A stretch of DNA of 64,000 nucleotides, taken from positions 14,498-78,497 of the forward strand of contig JBEBSD010000024.1 in NCBI GenBank assembly GCA_040394475.1. Direction: 5' to 3'. The notes under the pieces are model-generated. The model was not told where the DNA came from. It did no database searches and saw nothing but the letters and a program-made list of their open reading frames with translations. Below are positions 8,143-16,700 of the stretch, in pieces. The stretch is from JBEBSD01 sp040394475 (GTDB lineage Bacteria > Bacteroidota > Bacteroidia > Cytophagales > Spirosomataceae). Every line of letters starts with the position of its first letter. The stretch's first letter is position 1. A program made the position numbers and the translations under genes.

Positions 8143-9969
8143 TTATTTTTGATACAGTTCCTGGTGCAATTCTTTCAATTTACTTTCCGGAATTTTCACC
8201 TGCTTCCTGTCATAGGTCATCAACCCGTTCGTTTCAATTTCCACATCCGTTGTCTGGGTGTATACGGCAGCAGACAGCCCTCTTTTAATCAGGGGTTTCA
8301 GATCGTGCATCAGCCTGGTATACCGGGTAAGTAATTCTTCGTTGTTCTTAAAACTCTGATACCCCCAATTATTCTTGTCCTGCCAGGTATGATCGGCGAC
8401 GGGCAGCCCTAATCCCCCGAATTCTCCCAACACAATGATCTGTGTTTTGCCAAACAAATCCGGTCTCGGCATTACCGGGTCGGGATAGTTATGCATGTCG
8501 ATAATATGTCCTGTGGGGACAAAATTCCCGCCGCTGGCACTGTTGACCAGCCGCGAGGGGTCGTACTGCATGGTCCATTCCGTAATTTCCGCCGTTTTAA
8601 ACTGTCCCCAGGCTTCGTTAAAAGGCACCCACACTACAATGGACGGGAAATGGTAGTGGGCATCCATAATCGCTTTCCATTCCGTTTTAAAAATGGCTTC
8701 CGATTCCGGCGTCCGGTCTTTATCGGTTTCTCTTCCGGTGATTCCCGGGCGCTGCTCCCACACGTTGCCCATATCGCCGCTGGGCATATCCTGCCAGACG
8801 AGCATCCCCAACCGGTCACAATGATAGTACCAACGGGCCGGCTCTACCTTCACATGCTTACGGATCATATTAAAGCCCATTTCCCTCGTTTTTTCAATAT
8901 CGAACAAAAGGGCTTCATCGGTCGGTGCGGTATACAGCCCGTCGGGCCACCACCCCTGATCCAGCGGGCCATACTGAAATACGAATTCATTATTCAGCAA
9001 CATGCGCTGAATCCCTGATTCATCCGGCTGCATGCTGATTTTCCGCATGCCGAAATAACTCTTCACCGCATCGATCACCTTTCCTTTCCGGAGCACTTCC
9101 ACTTTGAGATGATATAAGAACGGCTGAGCCGGTGACCAGGATCTGGCATCCGGAATGTTGAGCACGACATCCTGCCCGGGCCTGGTTGTACCTTCCGCCA
9201 CCGCGTTGCTTCCGTCCAGTACCGTGATGCGCACCTGATCATCCGCTGCAGCGCCGGCCACCTCCGGCAGGATATTGACCGACTTGGAATCAAAATACGG
9301 AGTATTTTTCAATCCGGTCAGATAGGTTTCCGGAACAGTTTCCAGCCACACGGTCTGCCAGATACCCGTCACCGGGGTATACCAGATTCCATGCGGGTCC
9401 TTCACCTGCTTCCCACGGGGCTGCGGGCCTTCGTCCGAGGGATCCCACACCCTGACAACCAGCTCCTGCGAAGCAGATTTTCCGAGCAGCGGGGTCACAT
9501 CAAAGCTGAACGGGTCATACCCGCCCCGGTGCAAACCGGCTTTTTGCCCGTTTACAAACACCTCTGCTTCCCAGTCGACCGCTCCAAAATGCAGGAGGAG
9601 CCTTTTTCCTTTCAGATTTTTAGGCGCCGAAAAGGTGGTTTTATACCACAATTCCTGCTCTTTGCCGACATTTTTTCCCACTCCCGAGAGTGACGATTCT
9701 ATCGCAAACGGCACCAATATATTCCCCTGATAAGTGGCAGGCTTCGCGCCGGCTTTAGGCTGAACAGCATATTCCCACAGGCCGTTCAGGTTTACCCAGT
9801 CTTCCCGTACCAACTGGGGCCGGGGGTATTCCGGCAACGGCTTGCCGGGATCTACGTTCGTTGCCCAGGGCGATTTGATCTTATCGCCGGCCGGCTTCCA
9901 TTCCTGGGCATTCAGGCCGGTTAAAAGGAGCAGGCATAAAAAACCTGTAAGGCCAGTACTACGCTTCAT
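8143..9969 (-). CDS. Glycoside hydrolase family 2 protein (beta-galactosidase/glucuronidase-like)
   Basis: A 608-residue secreted glycosidase with a signal peptide ending in LNAQ (about residue 22). Domain order is the sugar-binding jelly roll (about 40-215, with the GLWEYAV and FGAVDWEAEVFVNG signatures), the Ig-like middle domain (220-315) and the TIM barrel (about 320-600). The acid/base Glu452 is in PFNEAWGQ and the nucleophile Glu516 in LGEFGG. GH2 includes beta-galactosidases, beta-glucuronidases and beta-mannosidases, and the sequence alone does not decide which. It lies 44 bp upstream of aroA on the same strand and is not linked to the polysaccharide locus further right. Confidence 0.9.
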   Translation of the reverse strand: MKRSTGLTGFLCLLLLTGLNAQEWKPAGDKIKSPWATNVDPGKPLPEYPRPQLVREDWVNLNGLWEYAVQPKAGAKPATYQGNILVPFAIESSLSGVGKNVGKEQELWYKTTFSAPKNLKGKRLLLHFGAVDWEAEVFVNGQKAGLHRGGYDPFSFDVTPLLGKSASQELVVRVWDPSDEGPQPRGKQVKDPHGIWYTPVTGIWQTVWLETVPETYLTGLKNTPYFDSKSVNILPEVAGAAADDQVRITVLDGSNAVAEGTTRPGQDVVLNIPDARSWSPAQPFLYHLKVEVLRKGKVIDAVKSYFGMRKISMQPDESGIQRMLLNNEFVFQYGPLDQGWWPDGLYTAPTDEALLFDIEKTREMGFNMIRKHVKVEPARWYYHCDRLGMLVWQDMPSGDMGNVWEQRPGITGRETDKDRTPESEAIFKTEWKAIMDAHYHFPSIVVWVPFNEAWGQFKTAEITEWTMQYDPSRLVNSASGGNFVPTGHIIDMHNYPDPVMPRPDLFGKTQIIVLGEFGGLGLPVADHTWQDKNNWGYQSFKNNEELLTRYTRLMHDLKPLIKRGLSAAVYTQTTDVEIETNGLMTYDRKQVKIPESKLKELHQELYQK

Positions 9970-10187
9970 AAAGGTTTTGGTTCATGTACACAAACAAAAA
10001 CTCAAATGTAAAGAACTTCTGCGATTTCCGGCCTATCCGGGTGCGTGGTTCTTAGCAGCAACAGGCTCCTTCACGCGATCAGGGCGCTCCCCGGTTCTTT
10101 GCTGCTTTCCCGGTCTCCTGCCCTGATCCGCAATAGTTTGTCCTGTTTTTCGTTAGTTTGCCAGTATTTACCCGTTCATTCTTCCGC

Positions 10188-11168
10188 ATGAGATTAAACT
10201 CCCTTTCCCGGGCCATTGCTTTGCTGCTGGTCCCTTGTGCCGGCTTCGGCCAGCAATTGAACCTCAGCCGGCTTTTTTACCCTAATGCGACACTGAGAGC
10301 CGAGCATTACATCCCCGCCGCTACCGGTTCGGGTGCCGATTATGGCTTAACCCGGACCAGTTTGCTGGGATTCGTCCCGGTTCAGAGTGAGGTGCAAGCC
10401 GGGTTCAGCCTTCGCAAAAAATTCGATCTCCGTGCCGTCCACACGCTCCTGTACGGACATTACTCACACGTATCTCCTACCCTGGGCAGCATTGTCACAC
10501 CTGAAAACGGTTACAAATCGGTGTCCCTGGGGGTCATCCGCTTACAGGCGAGCCTTAAAGACAGGCTTTGGGTGTACGGCGGAGGACTGGGCATTTCAGA
10601 ATCCAACGAATCGTTTTTCACCCCACAGCCGCATCTCTGGGGCGGCGCTGCCCGCATGCGCATTTTTGGCCTGCAAACACAGCTTTTTTACGGCTCCATC
10701 CTGGCTTACAACCAAAAGCTATACGTCATTCCGGTATTCGGGATCAATAAACGATTTAACAAACATTGGCGGGCCACAGCTATTCTGCCCTTTACAGCTT
10801 CCGTCCGGTACAATGTGCGTCATTGGCTGAACACGGAGTTTATTGCGGGTCTCAACGGCTATAGCAGTGGTTTCCGGGTCGAAACAGCCGAAGAGAAGTT
10901 GCTGCGCCGGGAAAATTACCACCACATTAAAACGGGGATTGCACTCAACGCACATGTACTGTCGGTCTTCAACATTTCGCTTGAAGGTGGATTGGCCGGT
11001 ATCAGAGGACTTAAAATGGTCAACAGCGCCCGGCAACAACTGGAAACGAATAATCCCGCAGCCGCACCGTATGTCGGAGTAAGTATCCGGTATATCACTT
11101 CCAAATCCAAATTATCCTCCAAATTCACACGAAAGCTCGGAATTGCGGAAAGTGGGTTGAATTGGTGA
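10188..11168 (+). CDS. DUF6268-like outer-membrane beta-barrel protein
   Basis: A 326-residue protein with a signal peptide ending in AGFGQ. I chose the ATG at 10188 over a TTG at 10158, because the TTG falls inside a promoter-like TTAGTTTG motif at 10153-10160. The mature part is a run of alternating, aromatic-rich beta strands with glycine turns (SVSLGVIRLQASL, WVYGGGLGIS, FNISLEGGLAGI), which suggests an outer-membrane barrel. The pattern resembles proteins annotated as DUF6268. No enzymatic motif is visible and no function can be given. It ends 24 bp before a heptanucleotide repeat array. Confidence 0.75.
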   Translation: MRLNSLSRAIALLLVPCAGFGQQLNLSRLFYPNATLRAEHYIPAATGSGADYGLTRTSLLGFVPVQSEVQAGFSLRKKFDLRAVHTLLYGHYSHVSPTLGSIVTPENGYKSVSLGVIRLQASLKDRLWVYGGGLGISESNESFFTPQPHLWGGAARMRIFGLQTQLFYGSILAYNQKLYVIPVFGINKRFNKHWRATAILPFTASVRYNVRHWLNTEFIAGLNGYSSGFRVETAEEKLLRRENYHHIKTGIALNAHVLSVFNISLEGGLAGIRGLKMVNSARQQLETNNPAAAPYVGVSIRYITSKSKLSSKFTRKLGIAESGLNW

Positions 11169-11192
11169 GAAAATTTGAGAACTTTGCGGGCT

Positions 11193-11283
11193 GGCTATCG
11201 GCTATCGGCTATCGGCTATCGGCTGTCGGCTGTCGGCTATCGGCTATCGGAAATCGGAAATCGGCTGTCGGAGATCAGAAATC
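11193..11283. repeat. Heptanucleotide tandem array A, 13 units
   Basis: Thirteen consecutive 7-bp units in perfect phase, mostly GGCTATC and GGCTGTC, with GGAAATC, GGAGATC and AGAAATC variants near the right end. The array fills most of the gap between the DUF6268-like gene and the heptose kinase gene and would lie in the kinase gene's leader. Similar arrays occur at 37570, 39283, 42374 and 44205. Confidence 0.9.
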
Positions 11284-11315
11284 GTAAATAAAACGAAACA
11301 CCCATTTTTATATAC

Positions 11316-12308
11316 ATGAATAAAACAATCGATCAGGTTTTCGAATCGTTCAATTCTCTCCGGGTATTGGTCGTAGGGGATGTTATGCTCGACTCCTATA
11401 TATGGGGCAGGGCCGACCGTATTTCGCCTGAGGCGCCTGTACCGGTTGTTTCTGTGCAAAAAAGAGAATTCCGCCTCGGAGGTGCCGGCAACGTACTGCT
11501 TAACCTTCAGGCGCTGGGCGCAGAAGCGTTTATTTGTACAGTGGTGGGGACTGACGGTGCGGGTGAAATCCTGGAGGCCCAGTTAACGGAGAAAAAATTA
11601 AACTGCGAAGGCCTCATCAAAAGTCCCTCCCGGATCACAACCGTGAAGGAGCGGGTCATCGCCGGGTCGCAACAGATCGTCCGGATTGATATTGAAACCG
11701 ATCTTTCGATCTCGTTAACCGAACAGGAGCAGCTGGTCGACAAAGCCAAAGAGCTGATCCCCTCCTGCGATGTGATCGTATTTGAGGATTACGACAAGGG
11801 TGTCCTGAACGCATCCACCATTGCCGCTATCACCGATTTTGCAAATGAACATGAGGTTCCTACGGTAGTAGATCCCAAAAAGCGCAATTTCATGGCTTAC
11901 AAAAACGTGACCTTGTTCAAGCCCAACTTAAAGGAGCTGAGAGAAGGTTTTCAGAAAACGTTCGACATCGAGGACCGCGAGGCATTTGAGGGAGTCGTTA
12001 GCCAGCTGATCCGGACCCTTAATTGCAAAGGCGCGCTGATTACCCAATCGGAACGCGGGGTTTTTATAGATTTCGGTTCTGAACGGCATCATATTCCCGC
12101 ACATTTGCGCAACATTACCGATGTTTCCGGGGCCGGTGATACGGTCATCAGCATTGCAGCCTGTTGCATAGCCATCGGGCTCCCTCCCCGCGATGTCGCA
12201 GCCCTTTCTAATCTGGGAGGCGGACTGGTTTGTGAATCGGTCGGGGCCGTGCCGATCGAGAAAGACCGGCTCCTGGCCGAATTCCGTAAAGCCGCTCAAC
12301 CCTCGTAA
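11316..12308 (+). CDS. rfaE1: D-glycero-beta-D-manno-heptose-7-phosphate kinase (PfkB family)
   Basis: A 330-residue cytoplasmic sugar kinase that makes heptose-1,7-bisphosphate for ADP-heptose and lipopolysaccharide core synthesis. PfkB signatures are present: an N-terminal GGAGNV near residue 56 and the C-terminal DVSGAGDT with the catalytic Asp near residue 272. The substrate-side stretch (VVGDVMLDSYIWGRADRISPEAPVP, here split for reading as VVGDVMLD and ISPEAPVP) is typical of the RfaE/HldE kinase domain. The nucleotidyltransferase domain of bifunctional HldE is absent, so this is the kinase-only form. Its 3' end overlaps the convergent aminotransferase gene by 13 bp. Confidence 0.88.
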   Translation: MNKTIDQVFESFNSLRVLVVGDVMLDSYIWGRADRISPEAPVPVVSVQKREFRLGGAGNVLLNLQALGAEAFICTVVGTDGAGEILEAQLTEKKLNCEGLIKSPSRITTVKERVIAGSQQIVRIDIETDLSISLTEQEQLVDKAKELIPSCDVIVFEDYDKGVLNASTIAAITDFANEHEVPTVVDPKKRNFMAYKNVTLFKPNLKELREGFQKTFDIEDREAFEGVVSQLIRTLNCKGALITQSERGVFIDFGSERHHIPAHLRNITDVSGAGDTVISIAACCIAIGLPPRDVAALSNLGGGLVCESVGAVPIEKDRLLAEFRKAAQPS

Positions 12309-13126
12309 GCCTGCAGTGCCGCTATCATCCGTTGTTGTAAGTACAAGGTCCGGCTCCCCGCCTGTCCGTTTCCGATCAATGCGTCCCCTACCTGTACAAT
12401 GGGCATGACCCACTTGGTGGTGCTGGTTGTGAAGAGTTCATCTGCCTGCAGGAGTTCTTCCAGGGTTATATCCCGGAGCGCTACGTCAAAATGTCCCTGT
12501 GCCAGTTCGAGGGCAAACTTCCGGGTAATACCCTTCAATACATTGCGTTCCGGTGTTACCAGGGTGTCCCCTTTAAACAGCAGCACGTTGCTGCGGGTCA
12601 GTTCACTAACCAAGCCGTTCTGATGGTAAAGCAGATCCGCCGCTCCCTGCCTTCTCATCTCACCGGCCATCCGGATCATGTGCACATAATTGGTCGATTT
12701 TATTTCCGGGAGGTCCCGCAGATATGGGTAGGACAAAACCTTGATCCCGGTTTGACGGCTTTGCGGATTATCGAGGGGCAAGGGCTCGGCCCTGACCAGA
12801 AAGTTCGGCGCCACCACGTGCACCCCGTCGGGGGCATAGCCGCCTGTCAGCACCATCCGGCAGGCAACTTCCTGTTCTCCCGACAAGCGGTGCAACTCAC
12901 GGATCACTTCAAGCGCCTCTTCTCCGGAAACCGGGACCTCCAGATGCAGTAGCTTTGCCGAACGGGTAAACCGTTCCCAGTATTCTCCGAAACGGAACGG
13001 GATCCCGTTATAAGTTCGGAAATAGTCAAATAATCCGTATCCCCGCAACAAACCAAGGTCGCTGACTTGAAGCAAAGGGGCATCAGCCGGGTAAAAGTCC
13101 CCGTTAAAATAACACGAATAGGCCAT
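12296..13126 (-). CDS. Class IV PLP-dependent aminotransferase / aminodeoxychorismate-lyase-like protein
   Basis: A 276-residue fold-type IV PLP enzyme. The catalytic Lys is in EIKSTNY near residue 139, and the cofactor-phosphate region is in LVSELTRSNVLLFKGD and VLKGITRK. The family includes branched-chain aminotransferase, D-amino-acid aminotransferase and 4-amino-4-deoxychorismate lyase (PabC). At 276 residues it is shorter than typical IlvE, which favours the PabC or D-amino-acid type, but the sequence does not settle this. It is followed by a 47-bp gap to the mnmD gene upstream on the same strand, with which it may share a transcript. Confidence 0.85.
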   Translation of the reverse strand: MAYSCYFNGDFYPADAPLLQVSDLGLLRGYGLFDYFRTYNGIPFRFGEYWERFTRSAKLLHLEVPVSGEEALEVIRELHRLSGEQEVACRMVLTGGYAPDGVHVVAPNFLVRAEPLPLDNPQSRQTGIKVLSYPYLRDLPEIKSTNYVHMIRMAGEMRRQGAADLLYHQNGLVSELTRSNVLLFKGDTLVTPERNVLKGITRKFALELAQGHFDVALRDITLEELLQADELFTTSTTKWVMPIVQVGDALIGNGQAGSRTLYLQQRMIAALQAYEG

Positions 13127-13172
13127 TGAGTGTCGTCGTTTTCAATTGAAAGCGAAGGTCGCTAAAATCTGT

Positions 13173-13877
13173 TTACCCGGCAAATGCAACCGGCGTCGCT
13201 TCCATTTTGACTGCCCGGATGACTTCCCGTTTACGTCCCGGACCCGGGTGTTTTTCAACCCGGAAACCGGAGGCCTGCAGGGCGCGGCGAACAGCCCCTT
13301 TGGACGAATACGTCACCAGTATCCCACCCGCAGGCAGCTGTTTTGCCAGTTGGGTAAAGACGGCTTCGGTCCACAATTCCGGCTGGGCCTCCGGTGCAAA
13401 CGCATCGAAATAGATCACATCGTACAATCCTTCCGGTTGAAGCGCTTCGAGTCGCTGTTGCTGTTTACAAAAAGAAAAGCAAGCCGACAAGCGGTGTGTT
13501 TCCTGCCAGCTGACGGTGTGCAATTGCATAAATCCCTGTTTTCCGGCTTTTTCTCCGTAATTCAGCACACCAGCCTCTTCCAGGGAAACCGGATAAGCCT
13601 CAATACCCGTATACGCCACGCAGACGGCCATTTGGTCGGCTATTTTCCAGCTTAGCAAGGCATTGAGCCCGGTACCGAAGCCCATCTCCAAAACCCGGAC
13701 TTCCTGCCTGCCCTGTCCTTCATGGATCTTGGGCAGCAGTCCCAATCCGATAAAAATATGCTGTGATTCCTGCAGGGATCCCTGCAGGGAGTGGTAGTGC
13801 TGATTGAGAGCAGCGTTATACAGCGTATGCGAACCATCGTGCGTCAGGAGCAGTCGGGGTGAGTCATGTTGATCCAT
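13173..13877 (-). CDS. mnmD: tRNA (mnm5s2U34)-methyltransferase, MnmD type
   Basis: A 234-residue stand-alone methyltransferase that completes the wobble modification mnm5s2U using S-adenosylmethionine. The SAM motif is LEMGFGTGLNAL (about residues 68-79). The family hallmark is YFDAFAPEAQPELW (about 153-166), where the enzyme binds the aminomethyl substrate, followed by TYSSKGAVRRAL. The FAD-dependent MnmC oxidase domain of gamma-proteobacteria is absent, so the protein corresponds to the N-terminal half of MnmC. The ATG at 13877 gives a complete domain. Confidence 0.9.
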   Translation of the reverse strand: MDQHDSPRLLLTHDGSHTLYNAALNQHYHSLQGSLQESQHIFIGLGLLPKIHEGQGRQEVRVLEMGFGTGLNALLSWKIADQMAVCVAYTGIEAYPVSLEEAGVLNYGEKAGKQGFMQLHTVSWQETHRLSACFSFCKQQQRLEALQPEGLYDVIYFDAFAPEAQPELWTEAVFTQLAKQLPAGGILVTYSSKGAVRRALQASGFRVEKHPGPGRKREVIRAVKMEATPVAFAG

Positions 13878-13938
13878 GCTCCAAAATTACATAATCTCCC
13901 GGAAGAAAACCGGCTGACTTTTTCGGGACAGTTAATCC

Positions 13939-15210
13939 TCAGATAAGCCGGCGCAGGCGAATCCGGGTAAAGAAGATTTCCTCCTGCCTTTTTACCAGCA
14001 TGTCCAGAAATTTCCCATCTCCCTTCTGCATGAGCTTATACATTTCATTCATCGTCAGCTCGTGGATGGGGCGATCGTTCACAAACAAGAGCTGATCTCC
14101 TTCCATTAAACCCGCCAGTTTGGCCGGAGAATTTTCCATTACGTGTGTGATCATGATATCCTTAAAGTCTTCCCCCATCGCTTTAATCTCCATGCCGCTC
14201 ATATCGTGCTCGAATTTCTCCCGCAACCTTCTTTTTACAGGCTTCAGGACCATGTACTGATCGTGGTAGTTCATAGTGACTTTAAACCGCCGCAAGAGCT
14301 CGCATCCGATGTTCCCCTGACGGTCTGCCCCATCGTCCAGCTTCATTCCAAACGAAGTACTGTCCGGGAAGGAAGCAACCACATTTCCAAGTTCGAATTT
14401 ACCGACCCGGACCATTTCGATACGTCCCAGATTTCCGTTAATAACCCCGTTTAATCCCCTTCCCAACTGGGTATGGACCAGTTTTTCCGGCAATTGGATA
14501 CTGGAATTCGAACTTCGGTCCAGTAACAAAGCATGTCCCGCCCCGGTATCGATTGCCAGCTTAATGGGTTGTTCCCGCCCGTCGGCCAGCAGCGTTACCG
14601 CGCGGGTAAAGGGTTTGGTATCTTCAATGGTGATGGGATACAATTCCCCTTTTCTTTTCTTATAGGTATAGCTTCCAGGCGCTCTCAGGGTCAGCTCCTT
14701 GTGACGAAAATCAATCGTGACCACAAAATTATTGAATACTTCGTAGCCGAAAATCCCGTGTACGGGCAGCCCCACAAACTCCGACAACCGCAGGACATCC
14801 TCCTCCAGCAGTACAATATTCTGATGATTGGCACGCATCCCTTCCATGCGCAGCGTATTACCGATCGCAATCTGAGCCACCAGCGGCTCTCCTTCGCCGG
14901 CGCCGGTAATGATCACTTTCCGGGTCATCTGGAGCTGATTCAGCTGGAGGGCCGTGGGATCGGTAATAATTGTTGTACTGACCCCCGTATCCAGCACAAA
15001 ACGAAGCGTATCGCTGTCGTTTACCTGAACGGGCACAATGATCAGATTGGAGTGGATTTCAAACGGAATGCGCAGTACTTTCTTACCCGATTCCAGGAAA
15101 TATCCGTAGCGGTCTTTATTCTTATCAACATACTTCTGCGCAAAAGTTGCCGGGCAGCAATACCCGCATGCCATTAATCCAATGACCAGCAACCTTACCA
15201 TGGCTTTCAT
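13939..15210 (-). CDS. Retroviral-type aspartyl protease family protein with PDZ domain
   Basis: A 423-residue exported protein with a signal peptide (about residues 1-25). There are two aspartyl-protease half domains: FVLDTGVSTT with Asp74, and LAIDTGAGHALLL with Asp near 219. A PDZ domain fills the C-terminal ~80 residues (SPAKLAGLMEGDQLLFVNDRPI). Both D-T-G motifs are intact, so it could be a single-chain pepsin-like periplasmic protease. Function within Bacteroidota is not established. It stands alone between mnmD and recF. Confidence 0.88.
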   Translation of the reverse strand: MKAMVRLLVIGLMACGYCCPATFAQKYVDKNKDRYGYFLESGKKVLRIPFEIHSNLIIVPVQVNDSDTLRFVLDTGVSTTIITDPTALQLNQLQMTRKVIITGAGEGEPLVAQIAIGNTLRMEGMRANHQNIVLLEEDVLRLSEFVGLPVHGIFGYEVFNNFVVTIDFRHKELTLRAPGSYTYKKRKGELYPITIEDTKPFTRAVTLLADGREQPIKLAIDTGAGHALLLDRSSNSSIQLPEKLVHTQLGRGLNGVINGNLGRIEMVRVGKFELGNVVASFPDSTSFGMKLDDGADRQGNIGCELLRRFKVTMNYHDQYMVLKPVKRRLREKFEHDMSGMEIKAMGEDFKDIMITHVMENSPAKLAGLMEGDQLLFVNDRPIHELTMNEMYKLMQKGDGKFLDMLVKRQEEIFFTRIRLRRLI

Positions 15211-15381
15211 GACCTTGCATTCTCTGTTACATTATTACTTCCGGCTAACGCTGAGCCTTTCAGGCTAACTCACTCGAAATCTTGTTAATGGACTACAAGA
15301 TACGCAATGTTTCTATAAAAAATCAAAAAAATAATATGTTTTATGATGAAAATTTTTATAGAGGCATTCCGGCGGCAGCTG

Positions 15382-16470
15382 TCAGGGCTTTTTTAATTCA
15401 AAATACCTTACGGTCCCCGAAAGGGTCTGCAGAATCTTCTGCAGCCGTTCCGGGCGGGCGTCCGAAATGAACACCTGTCCAAAGTGCCCCTCATTGATCA
15501 GCGTCATCAGCTTCAGGATCCGCTGGCTATCCAATTTATCAAAAATATCGTCCAGTAAGAGGATGGGATTACGCTGCCTTGCCTCCTTCAACAAGGCAAA
15601 CTGCGCCAGCCGTAATGCTATCACAAACGATTTCCGTTGTCCCTGGGAGCCGAATTTTTTTACCGGCACTCCTTCGGATTCAAACCGGTAATCGTCCTTA
15701 TGAACCCCCTTCCCTGTACGCTGTGCCTGCAGGTCCATCCACTTATGCTGCCGGAACTGTAAGGCAAAGTCATCGGCCAGCGTATCGCTCTCGTACCCGA
15801 TCCGCACCATTTCCCGTCCGCCGGTCAACAACTGATAATACCGCTGAAACCAGTCACCGAACTGCCTTAGAAACGACTTCCGCGTGTTCCCGATCTGCTG
15901 TGCCAGCGCAATCATCGGCTCATCATAGGTTTGAAGCAGGATGTCGTCCACCTGCCGCCGTTCCGCAAAGATTTTCAGGAGTGCATTCCGCTGGGCCAGC
16001 AGCTTGTTGTAAGCCAGGAAATCGGCCAGGTAACGGCTGTCAAGCTGGGACAGCACCCCATCAAAAAATTTCCTTCTTTCCTCGCTGCCATCCCGGATCA
16101 GGTCCGTGTCGTCAGGTGCAATCAATACGAGCGGTATCCGGCCGATATGCTCACTCAGTTTGTCATACGGCTTTTTGTCGGCCATCAATACCTTTCGCTG
16201 ACCCCGCTGGACCGAACCGGTGATCTGCAGCTTCCGGTTGTTTTCAATAAAGACGCCGTCGAGCATAAAGAACGCCCCCCCATGCTGAATCGAAAGCGCG
16301 TCCTGGTTATGGAAAGCGCTTTTAGTGAGGGCCAGGAAATAGATCGCATCCAGCAAATTGGTTTTCCCGCTTCCGTTTTCCCCGGTCAGACAGTTTACGT
16401 GCGGGTCAAACTCAAAATATCCGTCTTCGTAATTTTTAAAATGCGTTAGCGAGAGTTTCTCTATCCACAC
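15382..16470 (-). CDS. recF: DNA replication and repair protein RecF
   Basis: A 362-residue SMC-like ATPase that helps load RecA at gapped DNA. The Walker A motif GENGSGKTNLLDAIY is at residues 30-44, the signature-type GSQGQRKSFVIALRL near 272-286, and the Walker B LLLDDIFDKLD near 306-316. The start is a GTG at 16470, with no in-frame ATG close by; the N-terminus MWIEKLSLTHFKNY is typical of the family. dnaA, dnaN and gyrB, often close to recF in other phyla, are not in the window. It is divergent from pdhA across a 230-bp spacer. Confidence 0.95.
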   Translation of the reverse strand: MWIEKLSLTHFKNYEDGYFEFDPHVNCLTGENGSGKTNLLDAIYFLALTKSAFHNQDALSIQHGGAFFMLDGVFIENNRKLQITGSVQRGQRKVLMADKKPYDKLSEHIGRIPLVLIAPDDTDLIRDGSEERRKFFDGVLSQLDSRYLADFLAYNKLLAQRNALLKIFAERRQVDDILLQTYDEPMIALAQQIGNTRKSFLRQFGDWFQRYYQLLTGGREMVRIGYESDTLADDFALQFRQHKWMDLQAQRTGKGVHKDDYRFESEGVPVKKFGSQGQRKSFVIALRLAQFALLKEARQRNPILLLDDIFDKLDSQRILKLMTLINEGHFGQVFISDARPERLQKILQTLSGTVRYFELKKP

Positions 16471-16700
16471 TGCTTCTTTTTTGTTACAGAGTTTATGCTT
16501 ATTTTCGCGATTGCCTGGAGATCACCGGCTTTGTCCGGAGCTGCCAAAGGGGAGTAACCCCGGGAGCCGTCCGGTGAACCGGATCCGATTTTAAGGTTTA
16601 CACCCACTAATTGCTTCGGCTGACCCCGCGCATTTAGTGTAAAGTTACCATTATAAAACCGGCAGGAAAAGTACTGCCTTTAACTACCAGAAGCAAATAC

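Noticed and set aside
16540..16600. Possible yybP-ykoY manganese riboswitch (AAAGGGGAGTAA)
   Set aside because: Only the first conserved block is matched and the downstream gene is pdhA, so I kept it as an unexplained dyad and did not call a riboswitch.
16464..16680. About 70 codons open on the minus strand between pdhA and recF (ending near SVTKKKQCG)
   Set aside because: The composition looks protein-like, but the frame has no good start, overlaps the recF start, and resembles no family. Chance openness is the simpler view.
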